Shown: positions 1-6,343 of the stretch, piece after piece
Layout: each line of letters opens with the position of its first letter
Numbering within the stretch: position 1 is the stretch's first letter
Source of the DNA: Bordetella parapertussis
GTDB taxonomy: Bacteria; Pseudomonadota; Gammaproteobacteria; Burkholderiales; CAIKXV01
Direction of reading: 5' to 3'
Length of the DNA: 7,425 nt
NCBI GenBank assembly: GCA_945877995.1
Contig: CAMDXD010000194.1
Coordinates: 1-7,425, forward strand
Notes under the pieces: generated by a model
Told to the model about the DNA's origin: nothing
Databases searched by the model: none
The model's input: the letters and a program-made list of their open reading frames with translations, nothing else
Position numbers and translations under genes: made by a program

Positions 1-70
1 TGCGCGGGCCGGTTGCGCTGCGGGAACCTTGCCGTTGGGTTTTCATTCGCTGCGAGCTGTCGCGGTCCAT
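1..70 (-). CDS. Start of a further gene, cut by the window edge (possibly a Bug receptor)
   Basis: An ATG at 70-68 opens a frame that stays open to the window edge, giving about 23 codons that begin MDRDSSQRMKTQRQG. It is preceded by a full Shine-Dalgarno GGAGG (81-77) exactly 6 bases upstream, the same spacing seen at the three Bug genes of this window. The arrangement resembles the junction between receptors B and C (1205-1189): a Bug 3' end, a short gap with a purine-rich RBS, then an ATG followed by similar bases (M-A-R-N-S there, M-D-R-D-S here). I infer that this is the next gene of the operon and may be another Bug receptor whose signal peptide would follow the basic N-terminus. Only the first codons are visible, so the product is not established. 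Confidence 0.45.
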   Translation of the reverse strand, partial: MDRDSSQRMKTQRQGSRSATGPR

Positions 71-83
71 GCCGTTCCTCCAG

Positions 84-160
84 TTGTCCAGCCTCGGTGT
101 GCGCTTCCTTCACCACCGTTGCCCTGTGCGCGATCCAAGGGGCGATCGCCGTGCCGGAAG
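84..160 (-). pseudogene. Relic of the 3' end of a Bug/TctC receptor gene
   Basis: Directly after the stop codon of receptor C the minus strand carries sequence related to the end of receptor B. Plus-strand positions 84-150 align without gaps to 1205-1271 with 52 of 67 bases identical by my count. Translated in the matching frame the segment reads TAIAPWIAHRATVVKEAHTE against KAIASEIARWAKVVKEANIK of receptor B, the family's usual C-terminal helix. The relic has no body or start of its own, because everything upstream belongs to the complete receptor C, and the position of the receptor B stop codon (TAG) is CAA here. It is therefore best read as the leftover tail of a Bug gene lost or replaced by recombination in a tandem array. 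It probably encodes nothing today, though it carries the RBS region of the next gene. Confidence 0.65.
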
Positions 161-1189
161 CTACTGTGCGGTGGCGCCGGAGGCCTTGACGACCTCGCCC
201 ATCCGTTCGACTTCGCGTCGTATGAAGACGGCGAAGCGTTCTGGCGTGTCACCCAGCGGTGCGGCGCCCAGTCCGAGCAGGCGTTCCTTCATGTCGGCCG
301 AGGCCAGCACTTCGGCCATTGTGCCGTTGAGCCGCTCGACGACCGGGTGCGGCGTGCCGCGCGGGGCGAGCAGGCCGGTCCACAGGCTCATCTCGTATCC
401 TGGAAGCGACTCGGCGATCGTCGGTACTTCGGGCAGAACCTGCGAGCGCTTCGTCGAGGTGACTGCGACCGGGCGCAGGCGGCCGGCCCGGATGTGTGGC
501 AACGCGGTCGGCATCGGTTCGAAGTCGAGGGTGATCGAGCCGTTGAGGAGGTCTGCCAGCACCTGGCCCGCAGCCTTGTAGGGCACATGCAGCAGGTCGA
601 CCCTGGCGAGCGTGCCGAAAAGCGCGCCGGCAATATGCTGCGAGGAGCCGATGCCGACTGAACCGTAGCGAATCTGGCCTGGCTGTGCGCGGGCCAGCGC
701 GACCACTTCCTTCACCGTCTTCGCGGGTGTCGCCGGATTGACCAGCAGCAGGCTCTCGACCGTCGCCAGGCTGGTGATCGGCGCGAAATCGCGCACCGGG
801 TCATAGGCCAGCTTGGTGAACAGGTGCGGGCTGACCGCGATGGTCGTCGACGAACTGAACAACAGGGTGTAGCCGTCGGCGACTGCCTGGGCGACGATGG
901 CGGTGCCGGTGGTACCGCCCGCACCGGGGCGGTTGTCGATCACGAAGGTGGCCTTCAGGCGCTCGGACAACGCCTGCGCGAACAGTCGCGACAGCGTGTC
1001 GTTCAGCCCGCCGGCCGCGAACGGCACGACGCTGCGCACAGGCCGCGATGGATAGTGCTGAGCCTGAGCCTGCACGGTGGCGTGGGCGCAGGCGGCAATG
1101 ACGCCGAGGGCGCACGCGGCGGCCACCCGGCAACTGCTTGCGGACAGGCCGCGACCGATGAACGAGGTTGTGGGGCTATTGCGTGCCAT
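161..1189 (-). CDS. Bug/TctC-family periplasmic solute-binding receptor (receptor C)
   Basis: This 342-residue protein is a full-length member of the Bug (TctC) family, the extracytoplasmic receptors of tripartite tricarboxylate transporters, which capture small organic acids or similar ligands in a Venus-flytrap cleft. Visible marks are an N-terminal export signal (hydrophobic about 22-38), then YPSRPVR, the first cleft motif VPFAAGGLND (55-64) with the family Asp64, NRPGAGG (86-92), DGYTLLF near 105, HVPYKA and the C-terminal VPTIAE...PRGTP segment. The N-terminus contains I-A-A-C at 31-34, which fits a lipobox, so it may be a membrane-anchored lipoprotein rather than a free periplasmic protein. 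The start is supported by GGAAGG six bases upstream. It follows receptor B by 15 bases and is surely co-transcribed. The ligand is unknown. Its last residues (VVKASGATAQ) are a normal family ending, so the gene is intact despite the relic behind it. Confidence 0.93.
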   Translation of the reverse strand: MARNSPTTSFIGRGLSASSCRVAAACALGVIAACAHATVQAQAQHYPSRPVRSVVPFAAGGLNDTLSRLFAQALSERLKATFVIDNRPGAGGTTGTAIVAQAVADGYTLLFSSSTTIAVSPHLFTKLAYDPVRDFAPITSLATVESLLLVNPATPAKTVKEVVALARAQPGQIRYGSVGIGSSQHIAGALFGTLARVDLLHVPYKAAGQVLADLLNGSITLDFEPMPTALPHIRAGRLRPVAVTSTKRSQVLPEVPTIAESLPGYEMSLWTGLLAPRGTPHPVVERLNGTMAEVLASADMKERLLGLGAAPLGDTPERFAVFIRREVERMGEVVKASGATAQ

Positions 1190-1204
1190 CTCGTGCCTTC
1201 CGGG

Positions 1205-2239
1205 CTATTCAGCCTTGATGTTCGCTTCTTTTACCACCTTTGCCCAGCGCGCGATCTCGGAGGCGATCGCCTTGCGGAACTCGTCCGGCGAACTGGCGAT
1301 GATCTCCATGCCCTGGGCGGTGAAACGCTCCACCGTGTCCGGCTGCCGGAGCACCGAAATGACGCCCTTGGCCAGCTTGTCGACGACGGCCCGTGGCGTA
1401 CCGCGCGGCAGGAACATTCCCTGCCAGTCGCGCACCTCGAAGTTGGGCAGGCCGGCTTCGATCATCGTCGGTACGTCCGGCAACTGGCCCGAGCGCGTAC
1501 GTGAGGACACTGCCAGCGGCCGCAGACGGCCGTCCTTGATGAACGGCAGCGCCGAGGTCATCGAGGCGAAACTCAGGGTGACATTGCCCGAGACGAGGTC
1601 AGCCATTGCCGGACCACCGCCCTTGTACGGGATGTGGGTCATCTTCGTGCCGGTCTGCAGCGCGAAGAACTCGCCGGTCAGGTGAGGCGCGCCACCGATG
1701 CCGGAGGATGCGAAGGTCGGTTCGCCGGGCTTCTGCCGGGCGAGCGCGACCAGGTCCTTGACCGACTTCAACGGCGACTTCGCATTGACGACCAGCACGT
1801 TACCGACCGCCGCAGTCATCGTCACGGGTTCGAAGTCCTTCAGCGGGTCGTAGCTGAGCTTGAACAGGCTGACGTTGACCGAATGCGAGCCGATCGTGCC
1901 GAACAGCACCGTGTAGCCGTCGGGGGTCGCCCTGGCCACCATCTCGGAGCCGATGATGCCGGTCGCGCCGGGCCGGTTGTCGATCAGCACCTGCTGGCCC
2001 CAGAGCTCGGTCACCCTCAGCCCGATGATGCGGGCTGCGGCATCGGTGCTGCCGCCCGGTGCGAACGGCACGATCAGGCGGATCGGCCGATCGGGCCATC
2101 CCGCGGCCGGGTCCTTCGGCTGGGCCCCGGCGGCTGCGGGCAGGCAGAGCAATGCCGCGAACGCAAGGGGGAGCGCCGGCCGGCGGACGCATCGAGGCGA
2201 GGCGCGCTGTACGGTATCGAGTGTCTGGAGCAGGGGCAT
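1205..2239 (-). CDS. Bug/TctC-family periplasmic solute-binding receptor (receptor B)
   Basis: A 344-residue Bug/TctC receptor. The frame is open back to 2425, but that would overlap the amidase gene and lacks any family feature. The ATG at 2239 has AAAGGAG six bases upstream and leads straight into a signal peptide (basic RR at 19-20, hydrophobic 22-38, likely cleavage after AAAGA at 39). The mature part shows WPDRPIRLIVPF, the cleft motif VPFAPGGSTD (57-66) with Asp66, NRPGATG (88-94), TPDGYTVLFG, THIPYKG, LPDVPT and a C-terminal helix ending VVKEANIKAE. All this is standard for the family, whose members bind carboxylates, amino acids and related small solutes in the periplasm. It lies 34 bases after the amidase and 15 bases before receptor C, so it is part of the same operon. 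The ligand cannot be inferred, and no TctA/TctB permease genes are seen nearby. Confidence 0.94.
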   Translation of the reverse strand: MPLLQTLDTVQRASPRCVRRPALPLAFAALLCLPAAAGAQPKDPAAGWPDRPIRLIVPFAPGGSTDAAARIIGLRVTELWGQQVLIDNRPGATGIIGSEMVARATPDGYTVLFGTIGSHSVNVSLFKLSYDPLKDFEPVTMTAAVGNVLVVNAKSPLKSVKDLVALARQKPGEPTFASSGIGGAPHLTGEFFALQTGTKMTHIPYKGGGPAMADLVSGNVTLSFASMTSALPFIKDGRLRPLAVSSRTRSGQLPDVPTMIEAGLPNFEVRDWQGMFLPRGTPRAVVDKLAKGVISVLRQPDTVERFTAQGMEIIASSPDEFRKAIASEIARWAKVVKEANIKAE

Positions 2240-2273
2240 CGGTAACTCCTTTGGGGCGTTTCGGAATGGGGTC

Positions 2274-3623
2274 TCAGGCGAGTGCCTGCATGCACCAGCT
2301 TGCGCTGGCGGCCAGCGCGCCGTCCTGGCCGTCCACGCCCATCCACTGGACGCCGAGCGGCATTGCATCGACGGCCAGCAGCGGCAGGCTGAACGTCGGG
2401 AAGCCAAGGCAGGACCAGTACGCAAGGAAGGTACGGCTGCCGGTGAATTCGAACCCGCGCGGCGCGATGCCGGAACAGGGCAATGTGACGAAGCCGTCGG
2501 TACCTGCGGCGACGGAGCGCACCTCCGCCTGCATGCGCAGGCGCGTCGCGAGCATCTCGTCGTAGCGGGCGGGCGTGATTTCCCGGGCCCGCTGCATGAA
2601 GCCGCGGATGCGCTCGCCGATCAGCGTGCCGTGCGCCTGCACGTAGGTTTCGAAGGGCCAGCGCATCTCGTAGGCGAGCAGGTCCAGCCCATCGTCCACC
2701 CAGGCGTCGAGCTGCTGCTCGAGCCGGGCAACCTGAAGGTCGTTGTCGCGGCTGATCAGTTCCACGCCCTGGTCTGCAAGCGCGGCGGTGAACGAACCGA
2801 ACGCTGCTGCCGTCGCGGCATCGATCTCCGGCCAGCCTTTCGTGTGCAGGTGGATCATGCGACGGGGGCGCACGGGCTGTGGCGCATGCTCGCCCGCTGC
2901 CGGCAGCGACCGATGGCCGGGGCTACCCAGCGCGGTGGAGACCTGCGATGCCGCGCACCATACATCGTCCAGGGTGGCGCCGATCACGCCGAGGTGGTCG
3001 AGCGTCTGCGACAGTGGATGCACCCCGCCCAGCGGCAGCATGCCGAGCGTGGGCTTGTATCCGACCGCGCCGTTATACGACGCCGGCCGGATCGTCGAGC
3101 CCTGGGTCTGCGTGCCGAACGCGAGCGGCACCATGCCGGCACCCACAGCCGCGGCCGAACCGCTGGACGATCCGCCCGGGGTGCGCCCCGGATCGAATGC
3201 GTTCGTGGTCGGGCCCGAATATCCCACCGCGAACTCGGTGGTGACCGTCTTGCCCACGATCACTGCGCCGCCCTTGCGCATCGCATGCACTGGGGCCGCA
3301 TCACAAGGTGACTGCCAGTCCTTGAACGCGGGGCTGTTCATCTGCGTTGGCAGGTCGCGCGTGGCGATGATGTCCTTGACGCCGATCGGGCAGCCGTCCA
3401 CCGGCGACAATGGACGTCCCGCGCTGTAGCGCGCGGTCGATTCGTCGGCCGCCCTGCGGGCAGCCTCGAGGTCGAGCACCACCCAGGCCTTGACCGCCGA
3501 CTCACGGGCCGCGATCGTGTCGATGCATCGTTCGAGGAAATCCCGGGGCGTATCGCTGCCGTCCCGGAAATGCGACCGCGCCGCAGTGAACGAAATGGCC
3601 TGCGGATTGCGCCAGCGCTGCAT
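2274..3623 (-). CDS. Amidase-signature family hydrolase
   Basis: A 449-residue amidase-signature (AS) enzyme, expected to be cytoplasmic and to hydrolyse a carboxamide or related C-N bond to a carboxylate and ammonia or amine. The Ser-cisSer-Lys triad is visible: Lys83 in GVKD (81-84), cis-Ser152 in the GGSSSGSAAA stretch (150-159) and nucleophile Ser176 in QGSTIRPAS (174-182). The spacings (69 and 24 residues) match those I recall for malonamidase E2. The usual GYKPT follows at 188-192, and the C-terminal LGFPTFSLPL and PLGVQWMG segments complete the fold. The GTQTQGSTIRPA form differs from GatA (GTDTGGSIR-PA), so a role as glutamyl-tRNA amidotransferase is unlikely. The ATG lies 10 bases after the PrpD-family stop, with only a weak AGG inside the end of that gene, so translational coupling is likely. 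The substrate is unknown; neighbours suggest an imported amide or amidated acid. Confidence 0.93.
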   Translation of the reverse strand: MQRWRNPQAISFTAARSHFRDGSDTPRDFLERCIDTIAARESAVKAWVVLDLEAARRAADESTARYSAGRPLSPVDGCPIGVKDIIATRDLPTQMNSPAFKDWQSPCDAAPVHAMRKGGAVIVGKTVTTEFAVGYSGPTTNAFDPGRTPGGSSSGSAAAVGAGMVPLAFGTQTQGSTIRPASYNGAVGYKPTLGMLPLGGVHPLSQTLDHLGVIGATLDDVWCAASQVSTALGSPGHRSLPAAGEHAPQPVRPRRMIHLHTKGWPEIDAATAAAFGSFTAALADQGVELISRDNDLQVARLEQQLDAWVDDGLDLLAYEMRWPFETYVQAHGTLIGERIRGFMQRAREITPARYDEMLATRLRMQAEVRSVAAGTDGFVTLPCSGIAPRGFEFTGSRTFLAYWSCLGFPTFSLPLLAVDAMPLGVQWMGVDGQDGALAASASWCMQALA

Positions 3624-3633
3624 CGACGTGCGC

Positions 3634-5043
3634 CTACCTGACCAGCAGGGCGGTGAGTTCGCGTACGTCGTTCAGCTGCTCGAGGTTGCGCACCATTTCG
3701 ACTATCTGCGCGGCCTTCGCCGTCGGCCACTTCGCGAATTCGCAGCAGCCATGGAACTTGTCGGCGACTTCCGCGTAGGTCATCGGGTTGGCCGGGCTGC
3801 CCTTGCCGAAGTCGGCGGAGCCCTTGATGACCCGGCCATCCTTCATCTGGATCTCGATGATCGTGGTCATCTTGTCGTAGCCGGCAGCCTCCGCCTCCGG
3901 GTGCACGCCGAAGTCGACTTTCTCGATCATCGCCTGCACGTCCGCGCGCAGCACCACGTCGTCGGTGAACTCGGGCAGGTTCGCACGGCCGTCGAGCAGC
4001 AGGATCGCCATGCAGAACTCCATGCTGAACTTGGCCTGGAGTTCGTTGCACGGGCGATGATGGATCAGTGCGTTCGGCATGTTGTGGTTGGTGCCGACCT
4101 TCACGCGTTCGACCTGGTCGGCGCGGATACCGTTCGCCTTGATCAGCTCGAGCATCTTCGTCATGCCGGGGTGGGTGAGCGAGCCGGACGGATGCGGCTT
4201 GATCGACACGCCCGGGTTCACGAACGTCCACGGCTTGCCGAGGATGCCGCGGATCGAGCCATCGTCCCAGCCGCCGCCGGCGGCCTTGAAGAAGCCGCGG
4301 CCGGCCTCGAGGATGTTCGGTGCAGCGGTCCAGCCCATCTTCGCCATGTCGGTGGCGAACACGCCGGACTCGGCCGCCTTGCCGGCGTGGAACGGCTTGG
4401 TCATCGTGCCGAAGTTCTCGCGCAGCCCGGCGGACTGGCTGCCGGCGATCGACAGCGCGCGCAGCACGGCTTCCTTCGGCAGGCCATAGAGCTTCGAGGC
4501 GGCGGTAGCGGAGGCGAACGTGCCGCAGGTAGCCGTGGCGTGGAAGCCTTCCTGGTAATGTCGCGGGTTGATCGCCTCGGCGATCTTGCACTCGACCTCG
4601 ACGCCGATGTGGTAGGCAAGCATCAGGTCACGGCCGTTCCGGCCATCGCGTTCGCTGATCGCAAGCGCGGAGGGCAGGCAGGGTGCTGTCGGATGGGTCA
4701 GCAGGCCGTAGACGCGGTCCTTGGCCACCGCGAGCTGGGTGTCGTCGTAGTCGTCGGCATGGATACCCACGCCATTGGCGAACGCCGCGAACCGGGGGGG
4801 CAGCTTGAGCGACATGCCGATCGCCGAGCACGGGCCACCGGAGAATCCCTGCGCCGCCAGGTAGTCGCGCACGATCTCGCCCGAATGGGCCACCGAACCC
4901 GACAGCGCCAGACCCAGCCCGTCGAGGATCGACTTCTTGCCCACGGCCAGCACGTCCGCCGGGATGTCTTCAAAACGCGTGCCGACGATGAAGTCGGCGA
5001 CATAACCGGTCAGCGAATCGGTGGGGGCGGGGCTGGCTGCCAT
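3634..5043 (-). CDS. MmgE/PrpD family protein (2-methylcitrate dehydratase-like)
   Basis: A 469-residue MmgE/PrpD-family protein. Known members are 2-methylcitrate dehydratase, cis-aconitate decarboxylase and iminodisuccinate epimerase, so the fold fixes a class of carboxylic-acid chemistry and not a reaction. Family features in order are an N-terminal helical domain with LDGLGLALSG (40-49), GIHADDYDDT (93-102), THPTAPCLPS (116-125), GFHATATCGT (166-175) and GTMTKPFHAG (212-221), with His95, Asp97, His117, His168, Lys216 and His219 as candidate active-site residues. The lid domain follows, with IKPHPSGS (281-288), ELQAKFSMEF (334-343) and GSPANPMTY (415-423). The GTG/ATG-type extension to 5103 is rejected, because ATG at 5043 has AGGAG six bases upstream and family homology starts soon after (TDSLTGYVADFIV). 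The gene sits between receptor A and the amidase and overlaps their expression unit. The Asp-Asp-Tyr-Asp-Asp stretch differs from the more usual H-x-L-D-x-D-D form. The true prpD of propionate metabolism is unlikely, as prpB and prpC are absent. Confidence 0.92.
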   Translation of the reverse strand: MAASPAPTDSLTGYVADFIVGTRFEDIPADVLAVGKKSILDGLGLALSGSVAHSGEIVRDYLAAQGFSGGPCSAIGMSLKLPPRFAAFANGVGIHADDYDDTQLAVAKDRVYGLLTHPTAPCLPSALAISERDGRNGRDLMLAYHIGVEVECKIAEAINPRHYQEGFHATATCGTFASATAASKLYGLPKEAVLRALSIAGSQSAGLRENFGTMTKPFHAGKAAESGVFATDMAKMGWTAAPNILEAGRGFFKAAGGGWDDGSIRGILGKPWTFVNPGVSIKPHPSGSLTHPGMTKMLELIKANGIRADQVERVKVGTNHNMPNALIHHRPCNELQAKFSMEFCMAILLLDGRANLPEFTDDVVLRADVQAMIEKVDFGVHPEAEAAGYDKMTTIIEIQMKDGRVIKGSADFGKGSPANPMTYAEVADKFHGCCEFAKWPTAKAAQIVEMVRNLEQLNDVRELTALLVR

Positions 5044-5047
5044 TCGG

Positions 5048-5054
5048 CTCTCCT
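5048..5054 (-). promoter_or_regulatory. Ribosome binding site deciding the PrpD-family start
   Basis: AGGAGAG on the minus strand lies just upstream of ATG 5043. It fixes this start rather than the longer frame beginning at 5103, which has no comparable site and would place a non-conserved 20-residue stretch before the family domain. Confidence 0.8.
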
Positions 5055-5078
5055 GAAGATGCGGCGAAAGAAATGAAA

Positions 5079-5093
5079 GGTACCGAGTGTACC
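5079..5093. repeat. Inverted repeat GGTAC-N5-GTACC upstream of the PrpD-family gene
   Basis: The plus strand reads GGTACCGAGTGTACC, a 5-base dyad with a 5-base centre, 36 bases upstream of the PrpD-family start. It lies in the only AT-richer patch of the spacer between receptor A and that gene. It could be a small operator (GTAC-type dyads are bound by several GntR-type regulators) or the stem of a short RNA hairpin. The arms are short, so chance is possible. Confidence 0.3.
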
Positions 5094-5109
5094 AAAGCGT
5101 CACCGGCCG

Positions 5110-5131
5110 CCCCCCCGACCCGAACGCCCCC
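5110..5131 (-). other. G-quadruplex-type motif in the spacer before the PrpD-family gene
   Basis: On the minus strand, which is the mRNA sense here, G runs of 5, 3 and 7 lie within 22 bases (complement of C runs at 5127-5131, 5119-5121 and 5110-5116). The 7-G run can supply two G triplets, so the stretch meets the usual G3+N1-7 pattern. It begins about 65 bases before the PrpD-family start inside the 123-base spacer. It may fold in mRNA or DNA and modulate expression of the downstream genes relative to receptor A, or may simply reflect high GC. Confidence 0.4.
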
Positions 5132-5166
5132 GATCGGCTTCAGGCGGGTCCACCAGCGGCCGCTCG

Positions 5167-6153
5167 CTACTCGACCACCAGTTTCAGCTTGCGCAGGATG
5201 GGCGTGAACTGTTCGACCTGCCGGCGCAGCAGGGCAGTCATTTCCGGCCCGTTCGAGCCGACTGGGTCGGCTGCGATCTCGATCAGGCGCCTGACGACAT
5301 CCGGGTGCCGGGCCGCCGCGGCGGCTTCCTTTGACAGCCGATCGAGGATGTCGCGCGGCGTCTTCGCCGGGGCGAACAGCCCGTTCCAGCCTTCGATTTC
5401 AAGCAGCGGGAAGCCGAGTTCGCGCACCGTCGGCACATCGGGCAGGGCCTTCACCCGGACCGGAGCGGTGGTGGCCAGTGCGCGCAGTTCGCCCTTGCGG
5501 ATGTTCTCGAGGCAGGTGGACAACTGGTCGCCGCCGAAGTCGAGGCGGCCGGCCAGCAGTTCCAGGCGCATCGGATTGGCACCCTTGAACGGAATGTGGG
5601 TCATGTCAAAGCGCGCTTCCTGCTTCAGGATCTCGCCCAGCACGTTCATCACCGAGCCCGGCCCGGTCGAACCGTAGTTGTAGGACAGCTTGCGGTTGCC
5701 CTGCAGCAGCCTGGCGAACTGGGCGAGGTTCTTCACCGGCACCGACGGGTGTGCGAGCAGCATGAACGGGACGTTGGCCGACAGCGACACGCCGGCGAAA
5801 TCGCTGTCCAGGCTGTACAGCGGCTTGCCCTGCAGGGCCTGCACCGTCGAGGCGAGCGGGAAGGTGAGGTTGTGCATCATCATCGTGTAGCCATCGGGAT
5901 TGGCCCTGGCCATCACCTCGGCGCCGATCGTGCCGCCCGCGCCGCTGCGGTTCTCGACGATCACCGGTTGGCCCATCGACTCGGTCATGCGCTGCGCCAC
6001 CAGTCGCGCGATGACGTCGGTGGTGCCGCCGGCAGGGAAAGGCACCACGATGCGTATCGTTTTCGAAGGAAAGGCTTGGGCCTGCGCAGCAGGCAGGTGC
6101 GCGAGCGGCGTTGCTGCGGCAGCGACGAGCAGGCGACGACGATGGTGTTGCAT
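5167..6153 (-). CDS. Bug/TctC-family periplasmic solute-binding receptor (receptor A)
   Basis: A 328-residue Bug/TctC receptor and the first gene of the operon. It starts MQHHRRRLLVAAAATP: an arginine-rich N-region and hydrophobic core, with likely cleavage after the AQA at 25-27. The RRRLL pattern makes Tat export a possibility alongside Sec. The mature protein has FPSKTIRIVVPF, the cleft motif VPFPAGGTTD (37-46) with Asp46, NRSGAGG (68-74), NPDGYTMMM, THIPFKG, LPDVPTV and a C-terminal helical end. The ATG at 6153 is preceded by AGGAG six bases upstream. It is clearly diverged from receptors B and C (for example the ending RKLKLVVE), which suggests a different ligand or older split rather than recent duplication. 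A 123-base spacer to the next gene, larger than elsewhere in the cluster, could allow separate control. The ligand is unknown. Confidence 0.94.
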   Translation of the reverse strand: MQHHRRRLLVAAAATPLAHLPAAQAQAFPSKTIRIVVPFPAGGTTDVIARLVAQRMTESMGQPVIVENRSGAGGTIGAEVMARANPDGYTMMMHNLTFPLASTVQALQGKPLYSLDSDFAGVSLSANVPFMLLAHPSVPVKNLAQFARLLQGNRKLSYNYGSTGPGSVMNVLGEILKQEARFDMTHIPFKGANPMRLELLAGRLDFGGDQLSTCLENIRKGELRALATTAPVRVKALPDVPTVRELGFPLLEIEGWNGLFAPAKTPRDILDRLSKEAAAAARHPDVVRRLIEIAADPVGSNGPEMTALLRRQVEQFTPILRKLKLVVE

Positions 6154-6340
6154 GGAACTCTCCTCGGTAGCGGAACCACGTGGGGGACCCGGTCGCCTCG
6201 CCGGGTGGGGTACGGGCGACCTTGCAGTCCGGAAAGTAATCGAAACGCGCGTCGCTGTGAATTCGCGTGAGCGGGCGTACCCGCCGTGTCATCGGTCAGC
6301 GGCGCCGCAAGGCCTGCATCGCTGACCAGAGGACGCAAAC
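6154..6340 (-). other. Long GC-rich leader of the receptor A operon with several inverted repeats
   Basis: Between the putative promoter and ATG 6153 lie about 185 bases without a supportable gene. Three dyads are visible: GGTCAGCG (6294-6301) with CGCTGACC (6320-6327), an 8-base perfect pair around an 18-base loop at the 5' end of the expected transcript; GCGGG/CCCGC (6271-6284) around a 4-base loop that reads UACG in the mRNA; and ACCCGG/CCGGGT (6187-6206) around an 8-base loop, 23 bases before the Shine-Dalgarno. None is followed by a U run, so they are not intrinsic terminators. They could be operators, mRNA-stabilising stems or a structured regulatory leader. I recognise no known riboswitch class. 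Confidence 0.4.
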
Positions 6341-6343
6341 TGT

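Noticed and set aside
2240..2425. N-terminal extension of receptor B
   Set aside because: It overlaps the amidase 3' end, adds non-conserved residues before a normal signal peptide and ignores the good Shine-Dalgarno before ATG 2239.
1953..3311. Plus-strand open frame of 452 codons opposite receptor B and the amidase
   Set aside because: Same reasons: shadow of well-supported genes, no motif and no convincing start signal.
3490..5076. Long plus-strand open frame of 528 codons opposite the PrpD-family and amidase genes
   Set aside because: It is antisense to two genes with clear family motifs, has no recognisable domain and has the Arg/His/Gly-rich composition typical of shadow frames in high-GC DNA.
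5155..5164. AGCGGCCGCT palindrome just after the receptor A stop codon
   Set aside because: A perfect palindrome without a loop cannot form a useful terminator hairpin, has no U run, and such GC palindromes arise readily in this composition.
6176..6183. CCACGTGG palindrome before receptor A
   Set aside because: It is an 8-base palindrome with no second site or known bacterial operator of this kind at this position; chance is sufficient.
5606..6292. Minus-strand frame from 6292 through the leader into receptor A, as a possible leader peptide or gene
   Set aside because: It lacks a Shine-Dalgarno, runs out of frame deep into receptor A and has shadow-like composition.
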